A DNA stretch of 24,086 nt from a virus, in IMG/VR virus record IMGVR_UViG_3300014501_000755, positions 1 through 24,086 of that record. One strand, given 5' to 3'. Below are positions 14,185 through 22,539 of this stretch, in pieces. The position numbers were made by a program, and so were the translations under genes. The notes beneath the pieces are model-generated. The model made no database searches and was not told the DNA's origin. It saw only the letters and a program-made list of their open reading frames with translations. Numbering within the stretch: the stretch's first letter is position 1; each line of letters begins with the position of its first letter.

Positions 14185-15126
14185 ATGAGCGTTCCCATTC
14201 GCATTCACGGACCGGCAATCATCAGCTTCAACGGGGTGAGTTACTATTTCAAGAACGGGCTCAAGGGCTCGCTCAAGCGGAAGCGCGCGAAGATAGAGGT
14301 GGATGCATTCGGGCAGATCGCGGAGGTCGCGAAGGATTGCATCGTCGAGTTCAGCGGTGTGCCGGCGGGTGCAATGCGCGCGGCGGACCTCGCGGGGCAG
14401 ATGCCTTATACGCCGGCGATGATCGGGCAGAGCATCTTTGGAACAACGGATACGCCGCTGGTTGTGCAAACGATCAATGACGGCGCCACGATCACCTGGA
14501 CACGGGGAGCGATCAGCAAGTATGCGCCGATGCTGCTCTCGGCGACGCAGGGGACGATTTACGAAGGTGAGATGACCTTCGCCTGCCTGATGGCGAGCAA
14601 TTACAATCTCACCAGCGCGACGGCGTGGAAGAGCATCACGCCGGGTGTATTTACGGATACGACGTTCGATCCGGCGAAAGTTCGCATGGCGCAATATATG
14701 GCGGCCTGGGGCTCGGCGCCGCCTTACAATGCGATGATATCGGAGGACGGGTTCCGGCTGGCGCCGGCCATCGTCACGGAGAATATCGCGGTGGATAACT
14801 ACGGGATCATCGATATCGCGCTCAAGTCTGTAACCGGGATGGCGCGCTTCAAGCCGGCGAATCTCACGGAAGCGCAGATCGATACGCTGATCGCGCTGCA
14901 GGGGAGCGGGGCGCTGGTGCCGGGAGGGGCGATCGGGGATGCGGGGAATGACCTGGTCATCAGCAGCAGCCTTTTGACGGCGACATTGAAGCAGGCTGGA
15001 GCGGCCGACTATGAGCTCCTGTATGCCACGGGGAAACTGCGGGCGGGGGAGGTGGCGTTTGCGAGCGCGCTGACCTTTACCAGTGGGCGGCCGAACGCGG
15101 TGTTTACCTTCAGCGTACCAGGTTAA
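14185..15126 (+). CDS. Major tail tube protein, 313 aa
   Basis: The N-terminus (IHGPAIISFNGVSYYFKNGLKG) and the following KIEVDAFGQIAEVAKDCIVEFSGVPAG match the opening of tail tube proteins, which stack into hexameric rings forming the DNA channel. The rest is beta-rich with few charged helices, and the C-terminus (ASALTFTSGRPNAVFTFSVPG) fits this. Length suits a tube subunit with an added domain. A tube protein implies a tail of some length, which makes the apparent lack of a tape-measure gene notable. The start is ATG 14185 after CACTTACCACTT, no Shine-Dalgarno. Confidence 0.75.
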   Translation: MSVPIRIHGPAIISFNGVSYYFKNGLKGSLKRKRAKIEVDAFGQIAEVAKDCIVEFSGVPAGAMRAADLAGQMPYTPAMIGQSIFGTTDTPLVVQTINDGATITWTRGAISKYAPMLLSATQGTIYEGEMTFACLMASNYNLTSATAWKSITPGVFTDTTFDPAKVRMAQYMAAWGSAPPYNAMISEDGFRLAPAIVTENIAVDNYGIIDIALKSVTGMARFKPANLTEAQIDTLIALQGSGALVPGGAIGDAGNDLVISSSLLTATLKQAGAADYELLYATGKLRAGEVAFASALTFTSGRPNAVFTFSVPG

Positions 15127-15133
15127 TGACATT

Positions 15134-15550
15134 ATGTTAGTAAGCATCGGCACTTATCTTTTATGCGATGGGACGCGCTCCGGGGGAGTGGGGACCACGC
15201 GGCTGCGCTTCCGGGTGAGACGCCTGATCCAGGTGCAGGAAGTCTTCCGTGGGGAAGAGGTGACGACGCTTGACCGGGGGAACCGGCAGACGACGGCGAC
15301 CTTCGAGATCACGCGGACCTTTGGGACACAGGACGAGGCGGATGTCTTCGTGCTCGAGCACGAGGAGACGATCCCGTCGAGCGGGCTGGTCTCCTTTGCG
15401 GCGTACAAGCAGAACGGCCAGAAAGTGGTGCGATACCTGGCGGCGGGGAAGCTTGAGACGCATGAACTTATCGAACAGATCGGCGTAACGACGCGCCACC
15501 AATACACCATCACCGGCGGCACCATCCAGACGGCGCAGCCGACATCCTAG
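15134..15550 (+). CDS. Probable small tail protein, 138 aa
   Basis: The ATG at 15134 starts eight bases after the tail tube stop and is preferred over the longer ORF starting inside the tube gene. The protein is beta-rich, with an Arg-rich start (TTRLRFRVRRLIQVQEVFRGEE) and a repeated Thr/Ile pattern (TTATFEITRTFGTQDEADVFVLEHEETIP). This resembles small tail proteins that follow tube genes, such as tube-initiator or distal tail domains, but I cannot assign a family. The gene is on the same strand, tightly spaced in the tail block. Confidence 0.55.
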   Translation: MLVSIGTYLLCDGTRSGGVGTTRLRFRVRRLIQVQEVFRGEEVTTLDRGNRQTTATFEITRTFGTQDEADVFVLEHEETIPSSGLVSFAAYKQNGQKVVRYLAAGKLETHELIEQIGVTTRHQYTITGGTIQTAQPTS

Positions 15551-15573
15551 GCTTTTATAGAGCCCTTCCATTT

Positions 15574-16434
15574 ATGCCCACGTTCAATACACAAATCATC
15601 CGCATCGCAGCCGACACGACGAGCAAGGATAACGTGCTCGACCTCAATACCTCCGCCGAGCCGCAGGCCTGGTGGGCGCGGGACCTGACCTTGCAGGTGG
15701 GGGTATTCGCCGGGGAGACGCTGCTGGACGTGAGCGACCTGCAAAGCGTGACGGTGAACCTGAAGGATCCGTCGAACCTGGACGGGGCGGCGCTGGTAAC
15801 GAAGACGATCACGAGCTTCGATAACACGACGACGGCGGGGACGTGGGCGGCCGGAACGCAGCAGCATTTCGTGGTGAGCTTCGCGGCGGATGACCTGTCG
15901 TTCTCGCTTACAAATGCGTCGCGGCTGGTGCGGCTGGTGATCACGGCCATCACCACGGGGGGGAAGACGGGGACCATCTGCGTCGGCACGATCAATATCA
16001 TCGACGACGGCGGGAGCAGCCCGGCGGACAACCCGGCGAATGCCATAACCGTAAGCCAGGCACAGGCGATGGTGGCGGCGCTGGCGTGGACGGCTGGGGT
16101 TGCAGCCATCAGCGCGGCGGGGAATGTGAGTGTGCAGAACGGGCAGACGTGGCTGCTGGGGAGGCAGGCGTTCTCGGCCGCGGCGGGAGCGGGGGCGTAT
16201 GTGGCCAACATCATCCTGAGCGATGCGAATGCGCTGGCGGGGGCATTGCTGCGGATCCCGATCGACTTCGCGGCGACGCTGAACCCGACGATCAATATCT
16301 ATGACGGCAGCACGGGGGGGACATTGCTGCAAACCATTACCCAGATCGATGCGAGCACGGCGCGCAGCTTCCTGGGGACCTACGGATACGACGGGACCCA
16401 TTGGCACAAGGAAAGCGGAGCCTGGGTGCTCTGA
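15574..16434 (+). CDS. Probable tail/baseplate or fibre protein, 286 aa
   Basis: I do not recognise a specific family. Residues 1-155 form a beta-rich domain (ARDLTLQVGVFAGETLLDVSD, VTVNLKDPSN, QQHFVVSFAADDLSFSLTNA) resembling the N-terminal domain of baseplate upper or receptor-binding proteins. Residues about 200-286 form another beta domain ending in GTYGYDGTHWHKESGAWVL, a motif common in fibre tips and adhesins. It is placed between the tail proteins and the SGNH fibre, so an attachment role is likely. ATG 15574 follows CCATTT with no Shine-Dalgarno. Confidence 0.5.
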   Translation: MPTFNTQIIRIAADTTSKDNVLDLNTSAEPQAWWARDLTLQVGVFAGETLLDVSDLQSVTVNLKDPSNLDGAALVTKTITSFDNTTTAGTWAAGTQQHFVVSFAADDLSFSLTNASRLVRLVITAITTGGKTGTICVGTINIIDDGGSSPADNPANAITVSQAQAMVAALAWTAGVAAISAAGNVSVQNGQTWLLGRQAFSAAAGAGAYVANIILSDANALAGALLRIPIDFAATLNPTINIYDGSTGGTLLQTITQIDASTARSFLGTYGYDGTHWHKESGAWVL

Positions 16435-16458
16435 GAACGGCACTTCACCTACTTACAA

Positions 16459-18438
16459 ATGAACTTATTCGCACTTATGAAAACAAGATACTCCAATGTC
16501 AGGCTGATCACGCTGGCGGCGCTGCTGGCCGGCTTATGCGGCACCCTCACCACGATTCTCCTCGCCGATCCGCCGAGCAGCACGGCGGCGCCGGCCACGG
16601 CGACGACCGGTACGGCAGCGTACGCGGGAGCGCTCGGCTCCGCGTTAAACTCCGTCTCGCTGACGGGCACGCAAGGGCTCTGGGGTGCGAACCTGAACAA
16701 CCAGGCGTTCGTATGGGAGGGTGATTCCATCACTGCGACACCCAATGGGGCGAGCGTACAATCGTGGGCCGGCCTTCTGTCTGGAATCACGAGCGGCACC
16801 GGGGGTGTCATGGCCTCTGGCACGGCGTATGGCTTCTTTAACGGGCATGGAAAGGCGTATATCACCGCCGTGGGCGGGTCGGTGATCAGCGGGAGCAGCA
16901 CGGGGTACCTTGGCGCGCCGGAGACGATTTCGACATCATGGAGCGGAACCACCTCGACACTGAACCTTAGCGGGAGCTGCTACTCGATCCTCGGCCCGAT
17001 GGCCGTAACCGGAACCAATATCGCCTACGGCACCACGGGTACGCTTTCGAATAGCGGCACCACGCTGACGCTCTCCCAGCCAACGCTTGGCCCGAGCGGA
17101 ACCACGGTCACCATCCGGCTGGGAGGGCAGAACGTGCAGGACCGGTATGCGTCGCAAGTGTATCCCCACCGGCCGGCGGCGAATGGGGGAGATGGCGGGC
17201 CGCGATCGATGTTCTTCCTGATGGGAGGGGCGAATCCGCTGCACATCGGGGAGAACGCCGCGACGATCATCGCCGAGCTGACCAACGTGTGCAACCAAGC
17301 GAAGGGGGACGGGTTCACCGTGGTTCTATCGACGATCCTGCCCACGGTGGGCCAGAATTGGTGGAGCTTCTCGCAGGACCTGCAAAGGCAGATCGTGAAC
17401 GACGCCATCCGCCGCAGGCTCATCCCGTGCGATATCGTCGTTGATTCCTGCGAAGCGATCAGCGGGGATAGTTTCATCAATCCAGTGGAATTCGATGTAA
17501 ACGGGGTCCACCCGCTGGCGCAGGCGAACGTGGTGCTGGCGAATTACTACAACTCCGCGTTGCTGGCCGGAGGGTATATTTACAAGGCGACGCCGGGTTT
17601 CGTCGATCCGCCGACGACGTTTCAAAACTCGATCACGCTGAATAACGGCATACTTTATACGGGTTCATTCGCCGGGAATGACTTCGACCTGGGGAACACC
17701 GGGGAATGGTTCAGCATCAAGCAGCCGAACATGCCAAACGCGACCAATGCATGGGTGGGCTTTGGAAAGGATAGCTCGGGGTTCGATTCCGCGCGGCTGA
17801 CTTATACCCTGCACTCCGCCGGGGCGGACCCGAGCAACGCCGTCTCGCTGGGCGTAGTGAATGGTCCTGCCTATATTGTGAATGGGTACGGGCAATCGTA
17901 TCTGAACATCTCCGCGACCACGGCGCAAAGCCTCTCCTCGAACCTTGTGCGGTCGACCATCGACTCGGCGGGGGCATTCGTGGGGATGCTGATCTACAAC
18001 GATCAGAATGGGCTGAACAATACGGGTATCGAGGAGACGCAGAGCCTGCTCTCCGCGGGGGCGCTGAATGAAGGATTCCTGGTGGGACACGATACCGCGA
18101 ATGCGGGAAACATCGGCGGGCTCGGGTTTATCTATAACTCCTCGGGCGCTTCCAGCAATGCGGTCACGATTGGCATCTCGGGGGAGACGGCCACGAGTCA
18201 GGACGCGTACTTCTTCAAGTCGGGCGATGTCGCGATAGGGACGGGAACGGATAGCGGATACGGATTTGAAGTAAGCAACACGGCGAAGATGGACTCCAAC
18301 CTGACGGTATCAGGCACGCTGGTGCTGACAGGCACAGCGTCCACGCCAATCAATACGGGCACGGTGGCTTTTTGGGTCAAAGGCGCGGTACTGAGCGGGA
18401 CGACGACATTGACCGGGAGATTTCCGCTTTATCAATGA
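16459..18438 (+). CDS. Tail fibre-like protein with SGNH/GDSL hydrolase domain and N-terminal signal-like helix, 659 aa
   Basis: Numbered from ATG 16459. Residues about 14-36 form a hydrophobic helix (VRLITLAALLAGLCGTLTTILLA). Residues about 85-370 contain SGNH hydrolase elements: WEGDSIT with Ser90, a GGAN segment for block III, the helix plus strand AKGDGFTVVLSTILP, and NGVHPLAQANVVLANYY with His351. The C-terminal third is beta-rich, with LNNGILYTG and a tip resembling fibre ends (VAIGTGTDSGYGFEV). It would hydrolyse esters, for example on surface polysaccharide. The residue three before His351 is Asn348, where Asp is usual. An alternative start at 16477 directly follows GCACTT. Confidence 0.65.
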   Translation: MNLFALMKTRYSNVRLITLAALLAGLCGTLTTILLADPPSSTAAPATATTGTAAYAGALGSALNSVSLTGTQGLWGANLNNQAFVWEGDSITATPNGASVQSWAGLLSGITSGTGGVMASGTAYGFFNGHGKAYITAVGGSVISGSSTGYLGAPETISTSWSGTTSTLNLSGSCYSILGPMAVTGTNIAYGTTGTLSNSGTTLTLSQPTLGPSGTTVTIRLGGQNVQDRYASQVYPHRPAANGGDGGPRSMFFLMGGANPLHIGENAATIIAELTNVCNQAKGDGFTVVLSTILPTVGQNWWSFSQDLQRQIVNDAIRRRLIPCDIVVDSCEAISGDSFINPVEFDVNGVHPLAQANVVLANYYNSALLAGGYIYKATPGFVDPPTTFQNSITLNNGILYTGSFAGNDFDLGNTGEWFSIKQPNMPNATNAWVGFGKDSSGFDSARLTYTLHSAGADPSNAVSLGVVNGPAYIVNGYGQSYLNISATTAQSLSSNLVRSTIDSAGAFVGMLIYNDQNGLNNTGIEETQSLLSAGALNEGFLVGHDTANAGNIGGLGFIYNSSGASSNAVTIGISGETATSQDAYFFKSGDVAIGTGTDSGYGFEVSNTAKMDSNLTVSGTLVLTGTASTPINTGTVAFWVKGAVLSGTTTLTGRFPLYQ

Positions 18439-18488
18439 GGACTTACCGGCTCTTGCGACTAATCGCGACTTCTTAGAAGACCCAACCC

Positions 18489-18758
18489 ATGGCTGATCAG
18501 GATGAAACGGACGACGCGGGCGCGGGCTCCACCGAGCCCGGCGCGGAGGCGGCGCCCGCAGATGAAAGCTCCCGCGAGGAAGCGTCGCGGGAGAAGAGCG
18601 AGGCGATGGAGCGGGATATCAGCCGGCTGTTTGCACTTATGGAGCGGATGACCCAAGCCCCAGCGGAGAAGCCGGGGGAGAGCGGGATGCTGCAGCAATT
18701 GATCACGCGCATCGAGCGGCTGGAAGGCCAGCTCAAGCAAGGGAGGGCGACGAATTAG
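18489..18758 (+). CDS. Small acidic coiled-coil protein, 89 aa
   Basis: The first third is acidic and Ala/Ser-rich (MADQDETDDAGAGSTEPGAEAAP) and the rest is helical with heptads (SRLFALMERM, LQQLITRIERLEGQLKQG). Its stop codon TAG is directly followed by the ATG of the hub gene, so translation is coupled. It sits in the place where tape-measure or tail-chaperone genes are usually found, yet 89 residues is far too short for a tape measure. No family is recognised. Confidence 0.6.
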   Translation: MADQDETDDAGAGSTEPGAEAAPADESSREEASREKSEAMERDISRLFALMERMTQAPAEKPGESGMLQQLITRIERLEGQLKQGRATN

Positions 18759-21700
18759 ATGAGCTGGCATATCCAGATTGGCGAGGGGACGCCGGAGGCG
18801 TTCTCGACGCTGGGGTGCAACAAGCTGAAGCGGGAACTCCGCTCGCAGGCGGCGGGAACGTTTTCCTTTACCGAGACGACGGCGCAGATGGATGGCGGCG
18901 CGCTGGCGGGGAACCTGACGCCGTGCATGGTGCTGTGGGTGCCGGATGACATTGCCGATCCGGTGCCGCAGATTTACTTCCAGGGACGGGTGACCGCGCT
19001 CCCCAGGATCGGCGCGCCGGCGAATGAGGAGCGGCGGTATGTGATCAGTGATGCGTGGAATGACCTGGAGAGGCTGACTTACCAGCAGCAATGGAATAAG
19101 ATCACGGGCTTTGACGAGAGCGGGAACCCGACGACGGCGACGGAGTACCGGAGCGAGTTCATCCTGGGGATGAATGCGAGCGGCAACCCGCAAAACAGCG
19201 ACACGGCGATGGAGGATGTGCTGAACTGGGCGATAGGGCGCGGGGCGTGGATGCAGATCGGGCAGATCCTCGTGGGAGGGGGCGGGGCGGCGCCGGTGCC
19301 ATACAAGGAGATGCACGATCTGCCGTGCAGCGCGGTGATGCAGGAGCTGATGCGGCTGACGCCGGATGCGGTGTCGTGGTTTGATTACGCGACCACGCCG
19401 CCGACCTTCCACGTGACGCGGCGCGCGGCTTGCACGAGCCAGGAGTTCCCGTTCGCGGGGGCGCCGGAGGATATCCACCTGACGCCGCGCAATGACCTGG
19501 TGCGGAGCGAGGTGGTGCTGCGCTATGTGCAGGAGGGGCGGAACGACGGGCAGCCGGTGGTGGCGACCACCATCGACGCGGCGCCGGGCGGGGCGGATGG
19601 GCTGGCATTTGACGCGCTGGTGGCGACGGTGCGGCTGGCGGGTGCGGATGCGGTGTACCAGCACCAGCCGGTGAAGGTGAAGCCGATCCAGGCGATCCCG
19701 GGCGGCGACGATGATACGGACGCGTGCAACTGGTGGGGCGAGCACGTGCAGTGGCTCTACCAATTCTCCGCGGAGCGGCTGAACCTGGATAACGATCTGA
19801 CGGGCGGCTATGTGGAAAGCCCGCAGTACCTGGACGACGGGGTGACGGCGGTCGATTACGCGCTGGGCAGTTACCCGAGCGAGCTGGCGTCGGGCAACCT
19901 GGCGGATTGGATGGGGGTAAAGTTTGCCTATTGCATGTTTTACTCGTCTTTTACTTATAATTACCCGGACGTGGCGGATGAGGAGAGCCTGGCGGCGGTA
20001 AAGATATTCGGTGGATCGACCGATGGGACGAGCCACACGGCGGGCGACCAGACGCCGCAGGCGGTCGCGTGCCGGGTGCTGGGGACGAGCGCGGTGAGCC
20101 AGACTTACAAGCAGCTCTCGAGTTATACGGAGGCGGAGCCGGTGCCGGCGGGGCTGGCCTCCGCGCTGTACGGGGCGCTGAGCACGCTGCACTACGAGGG
20201 GTCTTATACGTTTGTGCAGGCGGAGGTGAATCCGACGTTTACGCTCGGCACGGTGCTGAACATCGCGGGGTCCGGGCAGCCGTGGAGCACGATGAACGCG
20301 CTGGTGCAGGAGATGGTGGATGACCTGGACGCGGGGCGCTCGACCTGGCGGGTGGGGCCGCCAGCGCATCTGACGATCCAGGACTTGATGGAGCAACTGC
20401 GCTGGACGCGGACGCGCGCGCCGAGCGGGCACATCAAGGAACGGGCGAGCGGGACGCCCTCGGCGCCGCTGGTCAATGGGACGACGAAGCCGGTGACGAG
20501 CTCGCCCATCGGGACGCCGACGGCGATCACGAAGTACCCGTGGATCGGCGCGGGGGGCGACCAGATGAACGGGGATGGGACGGCGGCGACCTATGACGCG
20601 GTGCTGGGTTATGGGCAGAGCAGCTTCGCGGGGGACGTGGGGCACGCGAAGCCGCTGGAGGAGTTTGAGATCAGCGTGGGGAATGACGGCTCGGACTGGA
20701 GCGGGCCGGATTATGATGCGAGCGCGCTGGATAATGGGCTCTCGATTATCACGGGGGATGGGACGGCGGATGATGATTGCATCGAGATCAGCCGGGGCAA
20801 CGGGAAGGTGGGGATGTATCCCAATACGCCGAAGATCGACCTGACGATGGACGATAACGATAACGAGGTGCTGCTTGATTGCTCGGTGCCATCGGCGCAG
20901 GTCACGGATGACTCCGGGAATGTTATCACCATCGACGGGTCCTCGACCTCTATGGACATGACCGATGCCAGCGGGAACAACATCAACCTGGATGGCAGCA
21001 CCACGGAGATCTCGCTCAATGACGCGAGCGGGAACACTATCTACATCGAGGGCGCGACGCCGAACATCGATATGACCAGCAGCGGCGGGAGCGAGATCAA
21101 CATCACGGCGGCGACGCCGGAGATCGCGATGACCGGGAGCGGCGGGGGCACGATCACGCTGGATGGATCGGTGCCGTCGATCGAGATCGAGGACAGCGGC
21201 GATATTATCGATATCGACGGGTCGTCGGCATCCATCGACATGACCTCGAGCGGGGGCAACAACCTGAACCTGGATGCGACGACGACCGAGATATCGCTCA
21301 ATGACTCGAGCGGCAGCACTATCTCCATGGATGGCTCGACCCCTAACATCGACATTACCAGCAGCGGGGGGAGCGAGATCAATATCGATGGGAGCTACCC
21401 GAAGATTGAAATGTCGAACGGCCACGGCGCTGTAGCAACATTGCAGTGTATGTATGCGCCGAGCATTTCCCTGGAGGATGAAAGCGGGGACCAAGTGGTG
21501 GCCGGGATAACATCGAGTCCATCGGTGGAGATCGGGAGTGCCACGGGGAATACCATCAACCTGTCCGCATCTCCGGACCCGACGATCACGCTGACTGACG
21601 GGGCAGGGAGCTCCGTGGAGATCGATGGGTCGGAGCAGTCGATCAATTTCAACCCGTCCGGCGGCGGCTCGGGCTCGGTGAGTCTCAATGGGCTCACATG

Positions 21701-21995
21701 CTACCATCCAGGAGACAGCCTGGTTGATCTCATAGATACCACCAGTGGAAACGCCATCGGGTTGGAGACCACCACTGGGTTCGAGTTTCAGTATGGCGAC
21801 GGAACTGGGCAGGTGAATATCTATGGGTACGCGATGTATCTGACTTACACCAATGGCGAGGTCGAGACGCAGATAGTTATCGATGCCAGCAATGATTTGA
21901 TCACCGGCGACTCGATTGAATTCATCGAGATGGTGGCGTGCACGGCGGGGGGCCCGGACCGGACGTACCGGGTGCTGGGGGTGCGGCTCTCTTGA
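18759..21995 (+). CDS. Baseplate hub-like protein with beta-repeat C-terminus, 1078 aa
   Basis: The N-terminal roughly 580 residues resemble a tail hub protein of the gp27/gp44 type: a beta-barrel start (LRSQAAGTFSFTETTAQM), a segment LWVPDDIADPVPQIYFQGRV, then WNDLERLTYQQQWNKI and repeated Trp-rich stretches such as CNWWGEHVQWLYQFS. A linker rich in Thr, Pro and Gly follows. Residues about 717-970 contain about 13 repeats of 19-20 residues and the C-terminal domain (971-1078) is a globular tip. The repeats suggest a beta-solenoid or triple beta-helix shaft. The protein would form the tail tip and contact the cell surface. The start is fixed by the adjacent upstream stop. Confidence 0.65.
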   Translation: MSWHIQIGEGTPEAFSTLGCNKLKRELRSQAAGTFSFTETTAQMDGGALAGNLTPCMVLWVPDDIADPVPQIYFQGRVTALPRIGAPANEERRYVISDAWNDLERLTYQQQWNKITGFDESGNPTTATEYRSEFILGMNASGNPQNSDTAMEDVLNWAIGRGAWMQIGQILVGGGGAAPVPYKEMHDLPCSAVMQELMRLTPDAVSWFDYATTPPTFHVTRRAACTSQEFPFAGAPEDIHLTPRNDLVRSEVVLRYVQEGRNDGQPVVATTIDAAPGGADGLAFDALVATVRLAGADAVYQHQPVKVKPIQAIPGGDDDTDACNWWGEHVQWLYQFSAERLNLDNDLTGGYVESPQYLDDGVTAVDYALGSYPSELASGNLADWMGVKFAYCMFYSSFTYNYPDVADEESLAAVKIFGGSTDGTSHTAGDQTPQAVACRVLGTSAVSQTYKQLSSYTEAEPVPAGLASALYGALSTLHYEGSYTFVQAEVNPTFTLGTVLNIAGSGQPWSTMNALVQEMVDDLDAGRSTWRVGPPAHLTIQDLMEQLRWTRTRAPSGHIKERASGTPSAPLVNGTTKPVTSSPIGTPTAITKYPWIGAGGDQMNGDGTAATYDAVLGYGQSSFAGDVGHAKPLEEFEISVGNDGSDWSGPDYDASALDNGLSIITGDGTADDDCIEISRGNGKVGMYPNTPKIDLTMDDNDNEVLLDCSVPSAQVTDDSGNVITIDGSSTSMDMTDASGNNINLDGSTTEISLNDASGNTIYIEGATPNIDMTSSGGSEINITAATPEIAMTGSGGGTITLDGSVPSIEIEDSGDIIDIDGSSASIDMTSSGGNNLNLDATTTEISLNDSSGSTISMDGSTPNIDITSSGGSEINIDGSYPKIEMSNGHGAVATLQCMYAPSISLEDESGDQVVAGITSSPSVEIGSATGNTINLSASPDPTITLTDGAGSSVEIDGSEQSINFNPSGGGSGSVSLNGLTCYHPGDSLVDLIDTTSGNAIGLETTTGFEFQYGDGTGQVNIYGYAMYLTYTNGEVETQIVIDASNDLITGDSIEFIEMVACTAGGPDRTYRVLGVRLS
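20907..21668 (+). repeat. About 13 in-frame repeats of 57-60 bp (19-20 residues) in the hub gene
   Basis: Units read approximately S-G-N-x-I-x-I-D-G-S-x-x-x-I-x-M-x-D, with variants S-G-G-S-E-I-N-I and E-I-S-L-N. Alternating hydrophobic Ile/Met/Leu with a Gly-Ser turn every 19-20 residues is the signature of a beta-helical shaft. The copies have diverged, so the array is old rather than a recent slip. Unit number could vary between strains. Confidence 0.7.
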
Positions 21996-21999
21996 TTTT

Positions 22000-22209
22000 A
22001 TGAACAACCAAAAGCCACAGGTCCTGACCGTGCGCCTGACGCCGGCGCAACGGGGCAATCTGCTCACCTTCCTGGAGCGGACGCGGCTCGAAGGGCGCGA
22101 GGCGGCCGCGCTGCTGGAGCTGCGGCATCTCTTTCAAAACGCAAAACCTGAATCGGCTCCAGTCGAGCCCAAGAACCAACCGGCTCCCAGCGAGCCACAA
22201 CCGGAATAA
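22000..22209 (+). CDS. Small protein of unknown function, 69 aa
   Basis: The N-terminal 45 residues are helical and basic (LTVRLTPAQRGNLLTFLERTRLEGREAAALLELRHLF) and the tail is Pro/Glu-rich and probably disordered (PESAPVEPKNQPAPSEPQPE). The basic helical part could contact DNA or membrane. It starts four bases after the hub stop with a T-rich leader and no Shine-Dalgarno. It is likely part of the late operon; a packaging, tail accessory or regulatory role is unknown. Confidence 0.55.
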   Translation: MNNQKPQVLTVRLTPAQRGNLLTFLERTRLEGREAAALLELRHLFQNAKPESAPVEPKNQPAPSEPQPE

Positions 22210-22215
22210 AACACC

Positions 22216-22539
22216 ATGTCACTCCTCGATGCACCAACACCGCTGCCCGTAGCGCAACGCCGGGCGCAGGCAGCGCTCCGCAAACCGCGCGCGATTCTCA
22301 CCAACCTGGTAAAGGAATGGTCGGAAGGGGTGGACCATGTGTGGAACCCGCCCGACGGGACGACGCCCGCGCAGATCCTGGCGCAACTGGGCACGAGCGG
22401 GGTGGAGCTCTTCACCCGCAGCGCGCAGCTCCGCGCCTTCCTGGAGGGGCAGGCGGCCGGCTGCACGAACATCCCCGCCGCCGCCCGCATCCAGGCGGTG
22501 AATCTGAATGCGGACGGGACGGTGACGCTGAAGAGCTGA
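22216..22539 (+). CDS. Last gene of the late operon, unknown function, 107 aa
   Basis: I do not recognise a family. The protein is a soluble helical protein with a basic start (PVAQRRAQAALRKPRAILTNLVKEW), a middle with VWNPPDGTTPAQILAQLGTSG and a C-terminal part (FLEGQAAGCTNIPAAARIQAVNLNADGTVTL). The middle and end have the look of short phage structural or accessory proteins found near the end of tail operons in prophages. It is seven bases after the preceding gene. No terminator follows; the next gene is host-like and starts 70 bp away, so read-through is possible. Confidence 0.55.
   Translation: MSLLDAPTPLPVAQRRAQAALRKPRAILTNLVKEWSEGVDHVWNPPDGTTPAQILAQLGTSGVELFTRSAQLRAFLEGQAAGCTNIPAAARIQAVNLNADGTVTLKS

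Larger units (their letters stand above)
964..22539 (+). mobile_element. Prophage-like element with Mu-type head genes and no visible integrase or transposase
   Basis: The block runs from three small minus-strand genes and a divergent S24 repressor through lysis, packaging, head, connector and tail genes, all plus strand from 3241 on. The order endolysin, membrane coiled coil, winged helix, gp27-like, gp28-like, DUF935 portal, I-type protease, capsid, gp36-like follows the late region of phage Mu. Flanking genes look cellular: an exported beta-repeat protein on the left and a ROK kinase and aldo/keto reductase on the right. I found no integrase, DDE transposase, MuB, replication gene, MuF, sheath or tape measure, and no convincing attachment repeats. 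The limits given are those of the outermost genes that look element-borne; the true ends could lie anywhere in 263-963 and 22540-22609. Confidence 0.8.

Noticed and set aside
18459-22067. Very long minus-strand reading frame (1202 codons) opposite the hub gene
   Set aside because: It is antisense to a gene with recognisable repeats and is Arg/His/Pro-rich throughout, as expected for a shadow frame in GC-rich DNA.
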